A DNA stretch of 64,000 bases from Nymphaea colorata (taxonomy: Eukaryota; Streptophyta; Magnoliopsida; Nymphaeales; Nymphaeaceae). Shown here in pieces: positions 44,189 to 56,888 of the stretch. Made by a program: the position numbers and the translations under genes. The notes beneath the pieces were generated by a model. The model saw only the letters and a list, made by a program, of their open reading frames with translations. It was not told where the DNA came from and made no database searches. The number at the start of each line of letters is the position of its first letter. The first letter of the stretch is position 1. The stretch is taken from contig NC_045147.1 of NCBI RefSeq assembly GCF_008831285.2, positions 5,062,334 through 5,126,333 of the forward strand, in the 5' to 3' direction.

Positions 44189-47100
44189 CCTGGATAACGG
44201 CGCCAGCAACCACATGACCGGAGACAAGGTCAAGTTTCGAGAGTTGGACGAGGCATTCACCAGCAAGGTGAAGTTCACCGACGGCTCATCAATGCAGATC
44301 ATGGGTAAGGGCTCAATTCTTTTTATATGCAAAAATGATGATCAATGGCTGCTCCAAGAAGTAGATTATATCCAAGGCTTCGCAACAACATCATGAGTCT
44401 TGGGCAACTCACCGAGGCAGGCCACAAGGTGGTTATGGATGAAGACGAACTAGAGGTGTTCGTCAAAATCCATGGCAGCTGATCATGAAGGTGAGACGCA
44501 CACCAAATCGTCTCTATCGCATCGAGCTGCAGATTGCTAGGCCAGTGTGCCTCCTGGCAAACCTTGAGAATCCGACATGGCTATGGCATGCTCGTCTCGA
44601 CTATGTGAACTTTCAAGCAGTGAAAATGCTTGTAAAGAAGAAGATGACAACCGAGGTACCGTCGATCACTCATCCCGCTCAGTTATGCCGAGAGTGCTTG
44701 GTGGTGAAGCAAATGAGACAGTCATTCCCATCGGCAGCCAACTATTGAGCGAATGAGCTACTCAAACTCTTGCATGCTAATCTTTGCTGCCCGATCACGC
44801 CACCCACCCCTGTCGGTAACAGTTATTTCTTACTAATAGTTGATGACTTCTCTCATTGGATATGGTTGTGCGTGATCAGAACAAAAGACCAAACATGCTC
44901 GGCGTTCATGAGGATCAAGGCGTTGGCCGAGAATGCGTGCAGGCGTCACGTAAAGATGCTCAGGACCGATCGAGGAGGCGAGTTCATCTCTCTCGAGTTC
45001 ACCAATGTGTGTGAACAGGCGGGCATTGCGCGACATCTCACCACGCCATACCACAACAAAACGGTGTGGTGGAACGAAGGAATATGACAGTGATGGCGAT
45101 GGCAAAATCTCTCGTTAAGAGCATGAGTATGCCGGAAAGTTTTTGGGGGGAGGCGGTATGGCACACTATCTATCTATTGAACTGCTCGCCTACGAAGACC
45201 ATGGGCGAGCGCACACCATATGAAGCTTGGAGTGGCAGGAAACCGGATCTTGCACATCTTCGGTTGTTCAGCTGCACGGTGCACGTCAGGGTGACAATGC
45301 CACACCTGAAGAAGTTTGATGATCGTAGCCAACCAATGGTGTACCTCAACATCGAGGATGGCTGCAAGGTGCACCGACTATTCGATCCACGACGCGAGAA
45401 AATTCATGTAAGTCGTGATGCTAAATTTGAAGAAAAACTGAAGTGGAATTGAAACATGGATGCAGGAGGCAGTGAACCATCGAATTTCACTATTGAGGAG
45501 GAGTCTAATGCTGAGTTGGTAGTGGGCAACTCAGTTGCAGGCAGACAAGCAAGAAGGTTGGTGTCCATGGAGCTAGGCCACCCGGTTTCTTCATCGATAC
45601 CGATGGGCGGTGAAGCAACGCCGGTGGTGACACTGGCTCAGAGATTGTAGGCAGATGAAACTGCCACGGTACAATAATGACAGACCCATTTGGTATAGAG
45701 ATATCGAGAAGCTCAGCACGTCGAGCTCGATGATGAAGACGTCGAAAAAGAGGTCATGCTCATAGCAACAGAGGAGCCGTTGTGTTACCAAGAGGCAGCT
45801 GGCCAGCCGACATGGGAGGAAGCTATGGCCAAGGAGATCGAATCGATTAAGCAAAACTTGACCTGGACGCTGACAACCCTGCCGACTGGAACTAAAGCAA
45901 TTGGACTCAAATGAGTGTTCAAATTGAAGAAAAAATCAGACGGAGAGGTGATCAAACACAAAGCCAGATTAGTCGCAAAGGGCTATGTCCAGCGGCAAAG
46001 GATTGACTTCGACGAGGCGTTTGCACCGGTCGCCAAGCTCGACACCGTATGAGGCATCCTTGCTGTCACAACCAGCCGTGGGTGGCAAGTCCATCACCTC
46101 GATGTCAAATCAGCATTCCTCAATGATGAACTTGAGGAGGAAGTCTATGTAGCCCAACCAAAGGGTTTCACAGTGAAGAATAAGGAGCATATAGTACTCA
46201 AATTAAGCAAGGCATTGTATAGTCTCTGACAAGCACCACATGCTTGGAACACGCGGCTAGATCGAAGCCTGAAGCACCTTTGGTTCTCAAAATGCGCGGA
46301 ACAAGCCGTGTATACGAGGGAAAAAGACCATGCCGACATCATCATGAGAGTTTATGTTGATGATCTGATTGTAACAGGGGAAGATTCAGAGGCAATCGCG
46401 GCATTCAAGCAGCAGATGATGGCTGAGTTTGAGATGAGCGACCTTGGCCTGCTCAACTATTAACTTGGGATCGAGGTGGCACAAAGCAAAGACAGTATTC
46501 GGATCAAGCAGACAGCCCATGCCAAGAAGGTGTTAACTCAATTTGGTATGCTTGATTACAATCCCACAAAATTCCCCATGGAACCAAGGTCGCAGCTGCA
46601 CAAGGATCGTGAAGGACATCGGTTGATGCAACAGAGTATCGACAAGTCATCGGAGTCTGAGGTATCTTCTTCACACAAGACTAGATCTTTTGTATGCCGT
46701 CAGTGTAGCTAGTCGATTCATGGAGAGACCGACGGTGATGCACCACAATGCAGTTACGCAAATTTTGTGATATTTAAAAGGTACAATTCACTCTGGTCTG
46801 GTATACACCAGGCGAAGAGGAGAAGATGTGATTGTCGGGTTCATGGATAGTGACTTGGCAGGTGACATCGATGACCGGAAAAGCACTGGAGGCATGACAT
46901 TCTATGTAAATGAAAGCTTAGTCTCATGAAACTTGCAAAAGCAGAAGACCATTGCTCTGTCTTCGTGCGAAGCTGAGTTCATGGCAGCAACCACAGTGGC
47001 ATGTCAGGCACTCTGGCTCAGATGACTGCTGGCTGAGCTAGTTGGAAAAGAGACGCAAGTGGTAAAGTTATATGTAGATAATAAGTCCGCAATTGCATTA

Positions 47101-47313
47101 ATGAAGAACCCAATTTTCCATGGACGTAGTAAACACATTGACACAAAGTTCCATTTCATACGAGAATGTGTCGAAAGAGGACAGATTGTTGTGGACTTTG
47201 TGCACACAGATGAGCAACGAGCGGATCTTATGACAAAGGCATTGCCGGTGGCAAAGTTGGCAACAATGCGACACTTGTTGGGTGTTCGAGATCTCAGGCC
47301 ACACCAGGATTAG
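44189..47313 (+). pseudogene. Copia 3 protease-integrase-RT-RNase H, multiply disabled
   Basis: Protease WYLDNGASNHMTGDK has DNG instead of DSG or DTG. The integrase zinc-binding segment WHARLDYVNF has lost the GH pair. The catalytic core shows FLLIVDDFS, RTDRGGEF and, after a frameshift near 45060, VERRNMTVMAMAKS. RT has [29 protein letters not shown] and the YVDDLIVTGED box. RNase H has DSDLAG, SSCEAEFMAAT, DNKSAIALMKN and HIDTKFHFIREC. Stops replace expected codons at about 45913, 46049, 46228, 46461, 46927 and 47022, several at positions where TGG or CGA would be normal. The element cannot make a polyprotein. Confidence 0.88.
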
Positions 47314-47322
47314 GGGGGAGGA

Positions 47323-47831
47323 TGTTGCTCTAATTCCTGTCGTGGAGGAGCTCATGGGAACATGTGTGCATGCGTCGTTCTAGAATGTGTGTCAGTTCCA
47401 ATGCTCATGGGTAGTTAAAGTGAAGAAAATCATGGAAGAAAAAAAACTGAAGTGAAGGGAATCGTGGGAAAGCAAGATCAGTAGTTGCTATTCTTGAGGA
47501 TCAAGTTTTGCTTTTTTTGTTTTTTTCTATATATAGTTGTTTTCGTGTCGTTGAGAATAGCGCCCAAAAAGAAGAAAGGGAATTTTTTTTTTGCCTCCAC
47601 TGAGTGACTCCCTTTTCTCTCTCGCTCTCTCTATCTCTCCCTATCGTGTACTCTCTGTACCTTGTGTTTTCATCTTGGTGTGCTGCCACCGTTTTTATTC
47701 CCTCACTTGACGCATCTGACACCAGTAGTAGCCATTGAAGCTGTAGCAGGCTACATGGTTGCAGCCTCTCCTCCTCATTTTGCCTTATCAAAATGAGGCG
47801 ATTGAGTGTGAATCAAGGGAGTCTGCCAACA
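47323..47831 (+). repeat. 3' LTR of Copia 3
   Basis: 509 bp matching 42352-42863 with more differences than the outer Copia LTR pair shows, mostly transitions, implying an older insertion. Confidence 0.9.
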
Positions 47832-47905
47832 AAGCTCTGCTTTCATTATCCAAATTACCTCGACTTAATGAATTCGTAGATTGAAGAAGGGAAGGAGGAA
47901 GGCAG

Positions 47906-48353
47906 TGTTGAAAAATAAAGAAGATAAAATATTTTGAACTCTGTTTGCATTCATGAACATAGTGAGAAGAAAACTCGAGAAAAAACTTGACCACAAAAAA
48001 CTTATATAGATTGCATTCATGCTAAGGGGGACATAAATCAGACGCAAACAAAGGCACAAAGTTTTCATGGAGTAAGAAGAAGACGAACCTAAGTTGGGGG
48101 CACCATGGAACTGTTGGCTGTCGTACCTGCAGCAGGTGCTGGGTTTCTCTCCTCAGCCATCCTCTCATACAACGAGGATATGTAGCAGACTGTGATAGTG
48201 GATGAGCATGACCATCTTTACCCAAGGCAGTGAAAATTGTAATCATAACGAAACACTATCATTTATATATCTTATGCGATTATTCAGTTCTAATCACTTA
48301 TTCGTATTAATACAATGTTGTTATAGTAGGTCTGGATTCAATACAACTCAACA
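47906..48353 (-). repeat. 3' LTR of Copia 4
   Basis: The inner boundary is clear: LTR end CTCAACA at 48353, followed by the complement of the purine tract ACTAGTGGGAGAT. The outer end is less sure. TGTTGAAAAA at 47906 is the best match to the start of the Copia 5 LTR, and both share GGGTTTCTCTCCTCAGCCAT. Confidence 0.55.
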
Positions 48354-48399
48354 ATCTCCCACTAGTCTGAATCGTTATAAATGAGTAAATACTTTATGG

Positions 48400-51300
48400 A
48401 TGAATTGCTCTTGAGATCCACTCTAAGGTCTTTAAGTCATTCTATATTTATCAAACAACTAGAAAATGAGGAAAATATTTATATAGAATAGACAATCAAG
48501 CTTTATGAGAATCAACAAACTATATGTGATCATTGTATTACATGTGGCATGTTTATATCAAATTGAAGAGACCTATTCTTGTTACATGTTTAGAACATAG
48601 TCCAGATGCTAGCACTCTAGTAAGAGGATACACCACCATATCTTTAGTGTTGATGTACTAAATTCACACTAGACGATTCTAAGTTCTCTCTTTAACAACA
48701 AAGTACATGAATTTCTTGTGATTACATGAAGTTGTACTCATGTTGTTATTAGAGAAAGACACCAAAACTTTATTGTCACAATAAACTTTAAGTAGTCTCC
48801 CAATAGATTCTTTTATCTTGAGTTGTGAAATAAAGTTCTTTATTCATATGTGCAAAGTAGTCTCATATAATACAACAAACTCTACTTTCATTATATGAAC
48901 AATTAACAGTTTATTTCTTGCTACTCCCTAAGACGACACCTCTAGCTAAAAGAATGAAAGACATATCCTATAGTAGATTTTCTACTATCGACACATCCTT
49001 CCAAGTCGCAATCTGACAAACCACCTAATTCCGGCTGGTCCATCTTACAATATGCTAACATGTATACTTTTGTGCTTTGCGGATATCACATGACTTTCTT
49101 TACAGCCTTCTAATGTGTCAGGGTTAGATTGAAATCTTTCAAGCACTTCAATAGCAAAAGAAATAATCATGCATAGTGCAAATTTGCGCATATTGTAGCT
49201 ACCAACTGCTGATTCAAATGGATTGTTATTCACCTATGCTTTTTCATATTTGTTGCATGGACAATCATTTAGGTTCAATTTATCTCTTTTAGCTATAAGA
49301 GCTAAAGTTGGAGAGCAATTTTCCATCCCGTATCACTTAAACACTTTATTGATATATGTAGTTTGAGAAAGACTTAAAACCCGTTTACTTCTGTTTGGAC
49401 AAATCTCGAAGTCAAGAATATAAGATGTCTTACTCATATCCTTTAATTTCAAAATGAGATGTAAGAAATTGCTTGGTTTCTGTTAGCATCTGTATATCAT
49501 TAGTTGCAAGCAAAATATCATCAACATATAACATCAAAATTATGAACTTGCTCCCAGTATTCTTAAGGTTTACAAATCGATTAATAATGTTTTTTGTAAA
49601 CCCAAAAATCACAATGACTTTGGAAAACTTGATATACCATTGTCAGATGGTTTGTTTAAGTCCATATATTGACTTATTAAGTTTGAAAATTAAATGATAT
49701 GTATTACTATCAGAAGATCCTTGAGGTTGCTTCACATACATTTCTTCATTTAAATCCCCACTAGGAAAGCTATTTTAATATTCATTTGGAATAACTCTAA
49801 GTTAAAATGAACTACTAGGGTAAAAAGATATAGAGTCCCACATACAAAAAAAAGTCACATATGGAATTGAAGCAAGGAATAGTGTAAATAAATAATGATA
49901 GTAAGGTCGTGATACCCCACCCTCCAAAGCGAACATGAAGGTCTCCCCTCACCAGCTCTTTACAGGGGAATCCATAGTCACTGCTTTCCCTAATATTGTC
50001 CCTTTACAACATCATGGGGGGTTTACATGAGATCCTAAAGGCTTGCAGAAAAGGCTATTGTACTAGCTATTCTCATTAACTTTTTAGTCGAGACATGACA
50101 ATACGTTTCATGATAGTCTATGCCCTCCATTTGGATGAGCCCTTTAGAAACTAATCTTGCTTTGCCTTTCAATGTTAGTTTTGGAGTCCCTTTTGGTCTT
50201 CTAGACACATTTATATTATATAGGTTTTACTCCTTCAAGCAACTTGACAAGACTTCATGTGTGGTTCTTAGCCATAGAGTCAAACTTTTGTTTTCATGAC
50301 ATTATCATGTATGTGTATTGCTTGCTTTTTATAGATTCCATAAATGTTTAAGAATCTTCATCAATATTTATGAAATCATTAGACTTAGACTCTGATAGAT
50401 ACACTACATAGTCAAGTGGAATCACAAGTTCTCTTATTCTAGTGGATTTTTGAACAAATAACAATGCATACTTAACCTGAAGATGTACACCTTGTTCTTG
50501 CTCATCAGCATGATCCACAACTGGTTCAATTTGTTTTGGTACACTACATCATGGATCAACTTATGTATTATCATAAGATATCATAAAGTCGAATCCTTTA
50601 GTATTTTCTTCAGTAGGTTTATATTCTATATCCTGAAATTCCTCAAATTTGAGGTTTTGTAATGCATTCAGCCCAACTAAACCATATTCTAGGAACTTAG
50701 CTTTACTTGTTTATACAATATGTGATGAATGGGATAGATAATAGAATATGTATCATTTTGATCTTTCTAGATAACCAACAAAAAAACCACTAGTTGTTAT
50801 AGGATCGAAGGCTTTTATGCGGGGGTTATATAATTTAGCTTCAAATGACACCCCCATATGTACAAATAAGAGAAAGAAGTTTCCTACTTGTCCATAACTC
50901 ATACAGAGTTTTGGGTACAACTTAGTATGGAGTTTATTTAAAATATGTACTACTGCTTTAAGAGTTTCTCCAGTAGAGAAATTTAACATAACTCTTTAAG
51001 CATACAATTTCTTTTTTTTCTGCTATGTCATTTTGGTAGGTACAACCATATATAGCATATTGAGGTACAATGTCATCTTCTTTTAGAAATTGCCTTAACG
51101 ACCCTTTCAATTGTTCCATCTCATAAATCTGCCATAATATTTGCCACATCTATCCGATCTAACTATCTTGATTACTTCATTGATATGGTTCTCTACTTCT
51201 TTCTTAAATTATTTAAAAACCTGACATACGTTTGATTTCTTAGAGATTAAACAGACATACATATACCATGAATAATCATCAACAAAGGTGAAAAAATATT

Positions 51301-51634
51301 TTTTTCCATTATAACATGGAGTAAAAAGTCTACAAACCTCTGTGTGGAGTATTTTTAATATGCTATTGCATCCTTTAACACATTCTTATGTGTGTTGGTT
51401 TGTTTTGTCTTTATGTAATCAACACATAGACTCTTATATGTAAAGTCTAGAGATTTTAAAATCCCTTCATTTACAAACCTCTTTTCTGTCTTTCCAGATA
51501 TATGACCTAGTCTGGATCTTAAAGCATATAAGAGTTATTTATCATGCCACATTTAGTATTAGTTAATTCAAATTTAGAAACAAATGTTTTATGTTTAATT
51601 TATCTAAAAGATCGCACAAAAGAACAACTATGAA
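48400..51634 (-). pseudogene. Copia 4 integrase-RT-RNase H, degenerate
   Basis: Readable islands on the minus strand include integrase C-terminal sequence (YEMEQLKGSLRQFLKEDDIV near 51110; ILNKLHTKLYPKLCMSYGQV then KAFDPITTSGFFVGY near 50900-50770). RT with the intact box LYVDDILLATNDIQM lies near 49530, and RNase H/connection (ERFQSNPDTLEGCKES) near 49100. Stops and frame changes separate them. The hAT transposon at 51635 cuts it off from its protease and gag. Confidence 0.75.
51627..51634. repeat. Imperfect 8-bp target duplication, left of hAT
   Basis: ACTATGAA here against ACATAGAA at 55331-55338 (six of eight match). Eight bases is the hAT length. Confidence 0.45.
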
Positions 51635-52650
51635 ACTTGGGTGTGCCATTTTTTTGTCTCACACCCACATCAATGCGATGCAGGTGCGGGTGTGGGTGCA
51701 GGTGCACCCTCGGTGCACACCCAAATGGGTCAAACAAGAGTCGGGGGCAGTCAGCCGCACCCAGCTAAAATCGTCTTTTTCAGACCCGCAGGCGACGAAG
51801 TCTACTTTGGTCCAATTTTTAGGGTTTTTTTTTTAAGTTTTTAACAAAGTCGACCTTTCCCTCTTCTTCGACCTTTCTCTTTTAGTCCCTCTTCTTGGTC
51901 CTTTCCCTCTTCTTCGACCTTTCCCTCTTTGTCCTTTCTTCTTCTTCTTCCCTCTTCCTCGACCTTCATCCCTCTTCCTCGACCTTCATCCCTCTTCGTC
52001 CCTTCTTCTTCTTCGTCCCTCTTCTATACGTCGCATTGGGTGGAGCCGACGAAGTCATCGATTGCAACTTGTAGGGTGACCTCCATTCGAGTTAAATGGC
52101 AATCTCCCTTGCCCACTCTCCCTCTCCCGGTTTTCTGTTTCGAGAATGGTGTTGCATTTGCATATTTGGAATTTTGGGTTTTCTCGTTTGGTCTGGCTCT
52201 CTCTTTTTTTTTTTTCATTTTTGGGTTTTCTCGTTTTCTATTATCAGCGCCTGGTTCTCTATTGTCAGCGTCTGGTTCAATCCACCTATCTCTCTCCCAC
52301 CGCCGGTCGAAGTCGAACAGTGGCTTGCCATCGATTCCTTTGCCGTTTATTCCCACAGCTGGCAACCTAGCCTCAGGTTAGTCTTTCTGACTATTAGAAA
52401 GCGTATTTTGAATTCTGTAGATCGATCCTTGCGATTTTGCTATTTTCGGTATTTTAGTATACACCTAGTTTTCTTTTACAAGGAAAATCAGCCCTGTTTT
52501 TGTAGACAAGAAATAAATCTCTCGTAAAAACAAAGAACAAACAAGAACAAATTAAAATGTAAAAACGATGGGCAATCTGTAGAGGCAGAAGAAAGGAAAG
52601 GAGAAAAGGGGGGAATAAAAGGGTTGCGTGGGGAATACAAAAATAGGATT

Positions 52651-52653
<3 letters not shown>

Positions 52654-52704
<51 letters not shown>
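52654..52704. repeat. (AT)n microsatellite inside hAT
   Basis: About 51 bases of AT repeat. Confidence 0.95.
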
Positions 52705-52706
<2 letters not shown>

Positions 52707-53181
52707 TTTCCAGCATAAGTTCCTGTATCTTGGTTTTGGATTCTTGGCAGTTTTATTGGTCGACACACTTGAGAAATTTGGTCATTTTGGAATAATTTGA
52801 GATGTAGATGATCAATAATTTCAGAGTTTTACAGCTTAGGAGTTGGTGTTCATCTTCGGATGTAACGTTGGTGGCTCTGTAGGTGCTCCAGCTGCATTGG
52901 TAGCTGGTTCCACCTGATCATGTTTACCTACTTGTGTGACTTCTTTGTCTTTGTTATCTGCTGGATTCATTCGGTAATTTGTTGGGTTGATTTCAGAATC
53001 TCTTTATCATGATCACGACCATGTTATTTTGGTAAAACTGGATTTTTTTGGTTCTTTGTTGAAATTATAAACAATCTAAATAATGTGGGAATTCAATAAC
53101 TTCAAGCTTTGCCCTAACGAGAATTTTTAGATTCAATGGGTTCATATAGAAACGTTGCAATTACGTAGTATATAGTCTATA

Positions 53182-55034
53182 TTGTTATCTATTCTTAGAA
53201 TTTTAAATTTGTTATATTTGAAATTTTTTATTTTGAACTTTGAAGGTAAAACCATAAACAGAACGAAAGGAAAAGAAGTTGTTTCAGATTCACCTGCAAT
53301 AGGTTCTTCAAGTAGTGTGAATGTGGATGAAAGTGATGTTTCAAAGTCTTCTACACTACCTGGTGAAGCATTTGCATATGAAGAACAATCACTATGGAAA
53401 GAAATGAAAGCAGTCACTAATGATGTAGGCAGTGATGGTGGAAATGTGCATTTTGTATACAAATATTGTGAAGGTACATTTGGAGGATCTTACACAAGAA
53501 TTAAGGCACATTTGTTGAAGTTGTCAAGTCATGGAATTCGAGGATGTAAAAAAATTTCTACAAAAAAAACTCGAGAGTTCAAGAGGTTGCAAGTTCGTGC
53601 TGATGCAATCCACAACAAGAAGAAAACAAGTATTATTGTGACAAATCCTAAGAGTTCTGATAAAAAAAAAGACTATAGAGACATGTTTTGATTCTTGCAG
53701 AAGAGCATAAATAGATAAAGTGATTGCTAAGTTTTTCTATTTTAGCTGCATTCCTTTCAATGTAGCTAGAAATCCATATTGGAAGAAGACTTGTACTATG
53801 CTTGCAAATAGAAAATTATCATGATATATACCTCCCGATTCGCAATAAATATTAGAAATTTCATCGTTAATCATCAACATGCATTGTCTCTTTTTAGTAG
53901 TTATTATGATTTGAGATTGTTAAAGGCTGCAGAGACACGGTTTGCTTCAATAATTGTCATTTGAAAATAATTCAAAGAGTGTGAGATGCACTTATTCAAA
54001 TGGTGTTTAGTAGAAGGTGGAGCTTTTATCGGGTTGAAGATGACGCTAAAGCTCAAAGTATGAAAAACCTTATTTTTGAAGATAAATGGTGGGATAAAAT
54101 TGCTTATTTTTTGGATTTTACAGAGCCAATTTGGTGCATGTTGAGAGCTGTTGATAAATATGAGCTTATGCCTCATAAAGTTTACGCAATGTGAGACGAT
54201 ATGATTGAACAAATTCAATGTATAGTTTTTAAGAAAGAAAAAAAAAGATATTGTACTTGATAAGTCAGAGTTCTTTGATCGCATAAGTATAATATTAGTT
54301 GAAAGGTGGGATAAAAGCACTACTCCCTTGCATTGCATGGTTCATTCTTTAAGTCCCAAATATTATACTAAAAAATGGATTGAAGGAGCTCCTAGACATG
54401 TTACTCTCAAATCTAGATAATGAATTAAATGCTCAAAAAATGTCATGTATGGACAAACTTTTTGATTCTTATACCAGAAGAGAAGATGATGACTTGAGTT
54501 CTTTTGATTGGTGGGCATCCTATGGATCAGCAATGCCCGTGCTTCATAAACTTGCTTTGAGGTTACTATCACAACCGGTTACATCATCGTGTTATTTAAG
54601 AAATCGGGGCATATATGGTCATATACACAACATTAAAAGGAACAAGCTCACTAACCAACATGCAAAGGACTTGGATGATGTGTATTCTAATTTGCGTTTT
54701 CTTTCAAGGAAAGAAAAGGAATACAAGTATTTCTTTATTAGGTTGTTTTGTTTTGTTCAATTTCTTATGTTGTATTAGATTTTTTATATTTTTGTGGTAC
54801 ATATTTTTTATTGTTTAACTTTCGTCTTTAATAAAATGCAGTTGTGGATCATCTCAATATTCGGATGTAAATCTAGATGAATTTAATTTCGATGGAGAAT
54901 GCAATTTATATACTACTAACATGAACTTTTTTGATCTTGTTATTCCTTCTGAGGCGTTTGATGATGATGATATCATTAGAAACAATCAAGAAAATCAAGA
55001 TATTTGTGGAAGTGGAAGTGGAACGCAACTCTGA
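53182..55034 (+). pseudogene. hAT transposase, broken
   Basis: The first frame (53182-53691) has a Ser-rich start, then a BED-type segment VHFVYKYCEGTFGGSYTRIK followed by AHLLKLSSHGIRGCKKI. The first BED cysteine pair is reduced (one Tyr in place of Cys), so zinc binding is doubtful. The frame at 54000-54194 has WWDKIAYFLDFTEPIWCMLR, the core found in DUF659-type hAT transposases, and LHCMVHSLSPKYYT follows near 54330. The frame at 54380-54778 carries the dimerisation domain (FDWWASYGSAMPVLHKLALR, SQPVTSSCYLRNRGIYG, IKRNKLTNQHAKDL). A last exon at about 54842-55034 ends in GSGTQL and TGA. Stops between the islands show it is inactive. Confidence 0.8.
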
Positions 55035-55330
55035 TTGATGATGTAATATGTATTGATGTATGGACTATGAAGTATGACTGTATGAACTGTGATTTTGTGA
55101 ACTCAAAACTAGAGTATATTTCTTGTTGAATGTTGAATTGATGATTGATAATGACATCATGATTAGCAAATTGTAATTTTCATCTTGTTATTTAATAATT
55201 TTATGGTTTATAGACAGTTTTTTGTCATATATATTATATAATAAAATACAATCGTCGCACCGCCGCATCAAAATTTTTTGAGATGTGCCGCGCCGGCACC
55301 CCCACCCCCACTCACACCTGCACTCAGGTG

Positions 55331-55338
55331 ACATAGAA
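55331..55338. repeat. Imperfect 8-bp target duplication, right of hAT
   Basis: ACATAGAA; see 51627-51634. Confidence 0.45.
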
Positions 55339-56375
55339 GAATAAAATCAATTTGAGCAGAATCTTTATATATATATATATATATACATACATTTTGACAT
55401 TTACAACCTTCATTCAAAATCCAAGTCTGTCTAATATTGATACAAATATGAGGTTCTTACTATATGATGGTACAAAAGATACATCATGAACACACATTAT
55501 GTTTCTTGAAAAGATGTTCCTTTTATATGTTGTTGCTCAGAAAGTCTTGCAAAACATTAGCAATAGGTACTATTAACACTTGAGTCAATCTGCCAGCTAT
55601 TCATGAGAACATGTAATAAATTACATTCATGAGAAACAAATGACAAATTACATTGCTTTTCCAACAACTTCTTGCATTTCATACAATCCATATGTCTCTG
55701 TCATTTCTTCCAACAAAAGAAGTTCTGCTTGGTTTGAGAAGAGCCTTCTCATGATGATTTCTTCCTCGCATTCTTTTTCATAACCTTTCTTTTGGGTCCA
55801 ACCTTTATGGAGTCTTGGTGAGATGCACCCCATAGTCTTTCTTCTTCCTCAACACACTTGGGCAAAAGTTCATTAATTGTCCATTGAATCATCATGCATG
55901 TTGTAAGAGATTTTAGACAGTACATATTCTGATGGTAGAGATGCCAAAATGAAATACGTTAAGAAAGAGTATGATATTATTAACGACAGGTCATTTAGTT
56001 GAGTCACTATGTTTCTCATTTCCATGATGTACTAACGAATATTACTTCCAATAGTGTACTTCATAAATATCAATTTAGACATCAAGATGTTGGCTCTAGC
56101 TTTACTGGAGTTGACAAATTGTGCCTCAATGGTATCAAAAAACTCTTTCACTGTTCTACATTGTGGGGTTGCACCTCATATGCATCTTGCTACTCTAAAT
56201 TGTGAAAACAACAAACTGAGTCGATTAGAATGCTCCCATTTTTCAAAGAACACTTTTTCCTCATGTGTAATTTGAGGTGTAAGAGCTGCATACTCCTCAC
56301 AATGTCAGATTTAGTTCTATATACCTTAAAGTGAACATCATAATTTCTTACCATGTATTGTAATTTGATCTATTA
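55331..56375 (-). pseudogene. Copia 4 gag-protease part, degenerate
   Basis: On the minus strand near 56270 it reads EEYAALTPQITHEEKVFFEK and then WEHSNRLS, matching the FDKWERSNRLS of Copia 5. A short RSNYNTW segment at about 56365 is the usual gag start region. Downstream pieces correspond to gag, spacer and protease of Copia 5 but with stops and shifts. The AT tract at 55368-55384 is a simple-repeat expansion. Confidence 0.7.
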
Positions 56376-56575
56376 GGGGGCATTTGATGCGCCGGAAAAA
56401 CACTATTCACCTGGAAAAAAAATTCAAATATTTGAATTTTTTCCATCGTATCAAACATGGAAAGTTTTTTTCGACCGTTGAAGTCGAATTCGGGAAATTT
56501 TTCCTGGAAAAAAATTTCCGTCTGGAGAGACGGAGATTTTTTTCTGGAATTATATTTTTGGCCGTTAGGGCACGG

Positions 56576-56888
56576 GAGCACGTCTTTGCGTTTCTTCTTT
56601 TCCTTCCTGTGCCGCAGCCGCTCCCTCTTCTTTCTCGTCGACGCACCCGTAGACTCCCTCGTGTGCCTCCTCTCCCTCTCCGCATCAGACTGCGATCATC
56701 AACCAAATCGACCTATTGGAGAGGCTCTCCTCTGCCCTCGATCCCTGCTTTCGCAGATCTCTCTCCCCGCGATGCCACTGCGCGAGCGACAAATCTGCAG
56801 CTAGTTTTGGCCTCCCGCGACATACTACTCCGGCAACTCATCCGACCTGCTTCTCAAACTCTCTAGCATATCAGCGGCTGCGTGTCAG
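56576..56888 (+). other. Captured 5'-UTR-like exon in copy B
   Basis: GC-rich sequence with a CTCGCGAC-type texture ends at GCGTGTCAG|GTAAGAAA, a strong splice donor. Three overlapping frames exist and none is recognisable. It resembles the leader and first exon of a host gene. Confidence 0.35.

Larger units (their letters stand above)
42352..47831 (+). mobile_element. Copia 3: full-length but mutated Ty1/copia retrotransposon
   Basis: The LTRs at 42352-42863 and 47323-47831 both begin TGTTGCTCTAA and end GTCTGCCAACA. A TGGTACCAAAGCTTCAGG primer-binding-like site follows the 5' LTR, and a TAGGGGGGAGGA purine tract precedes the 3' LTR. The order of gag, knuckle, protease, integrase, RT and RNase H is complete on the plus strand, but broken by many stops and several frameshifts. 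The 5-bp flanks (GTAAT left, AAGCT right) do not match, so the original target duplication is lost or the ends were reshuffled. Confidence 0.92.
51635..55330 (+). mobile_element. hAT DNA transposon with degenerate transposase
   Basis: The element splits Copia 4. Its left end reads ACTTGGGTGTG and the complement of its right end CACCTGAGTGCAGG, a weak inverted repeat. Both ends are rich in GGTGTGGGTGCAGGTG-type words. The interior encodes a BED zinc finger, a transposase core and a hAT dimerisation domain on the plus strand. An (AT)n tract at 52654-52704 sits in the 5' part, probably an intron. Confidence 0.75.
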
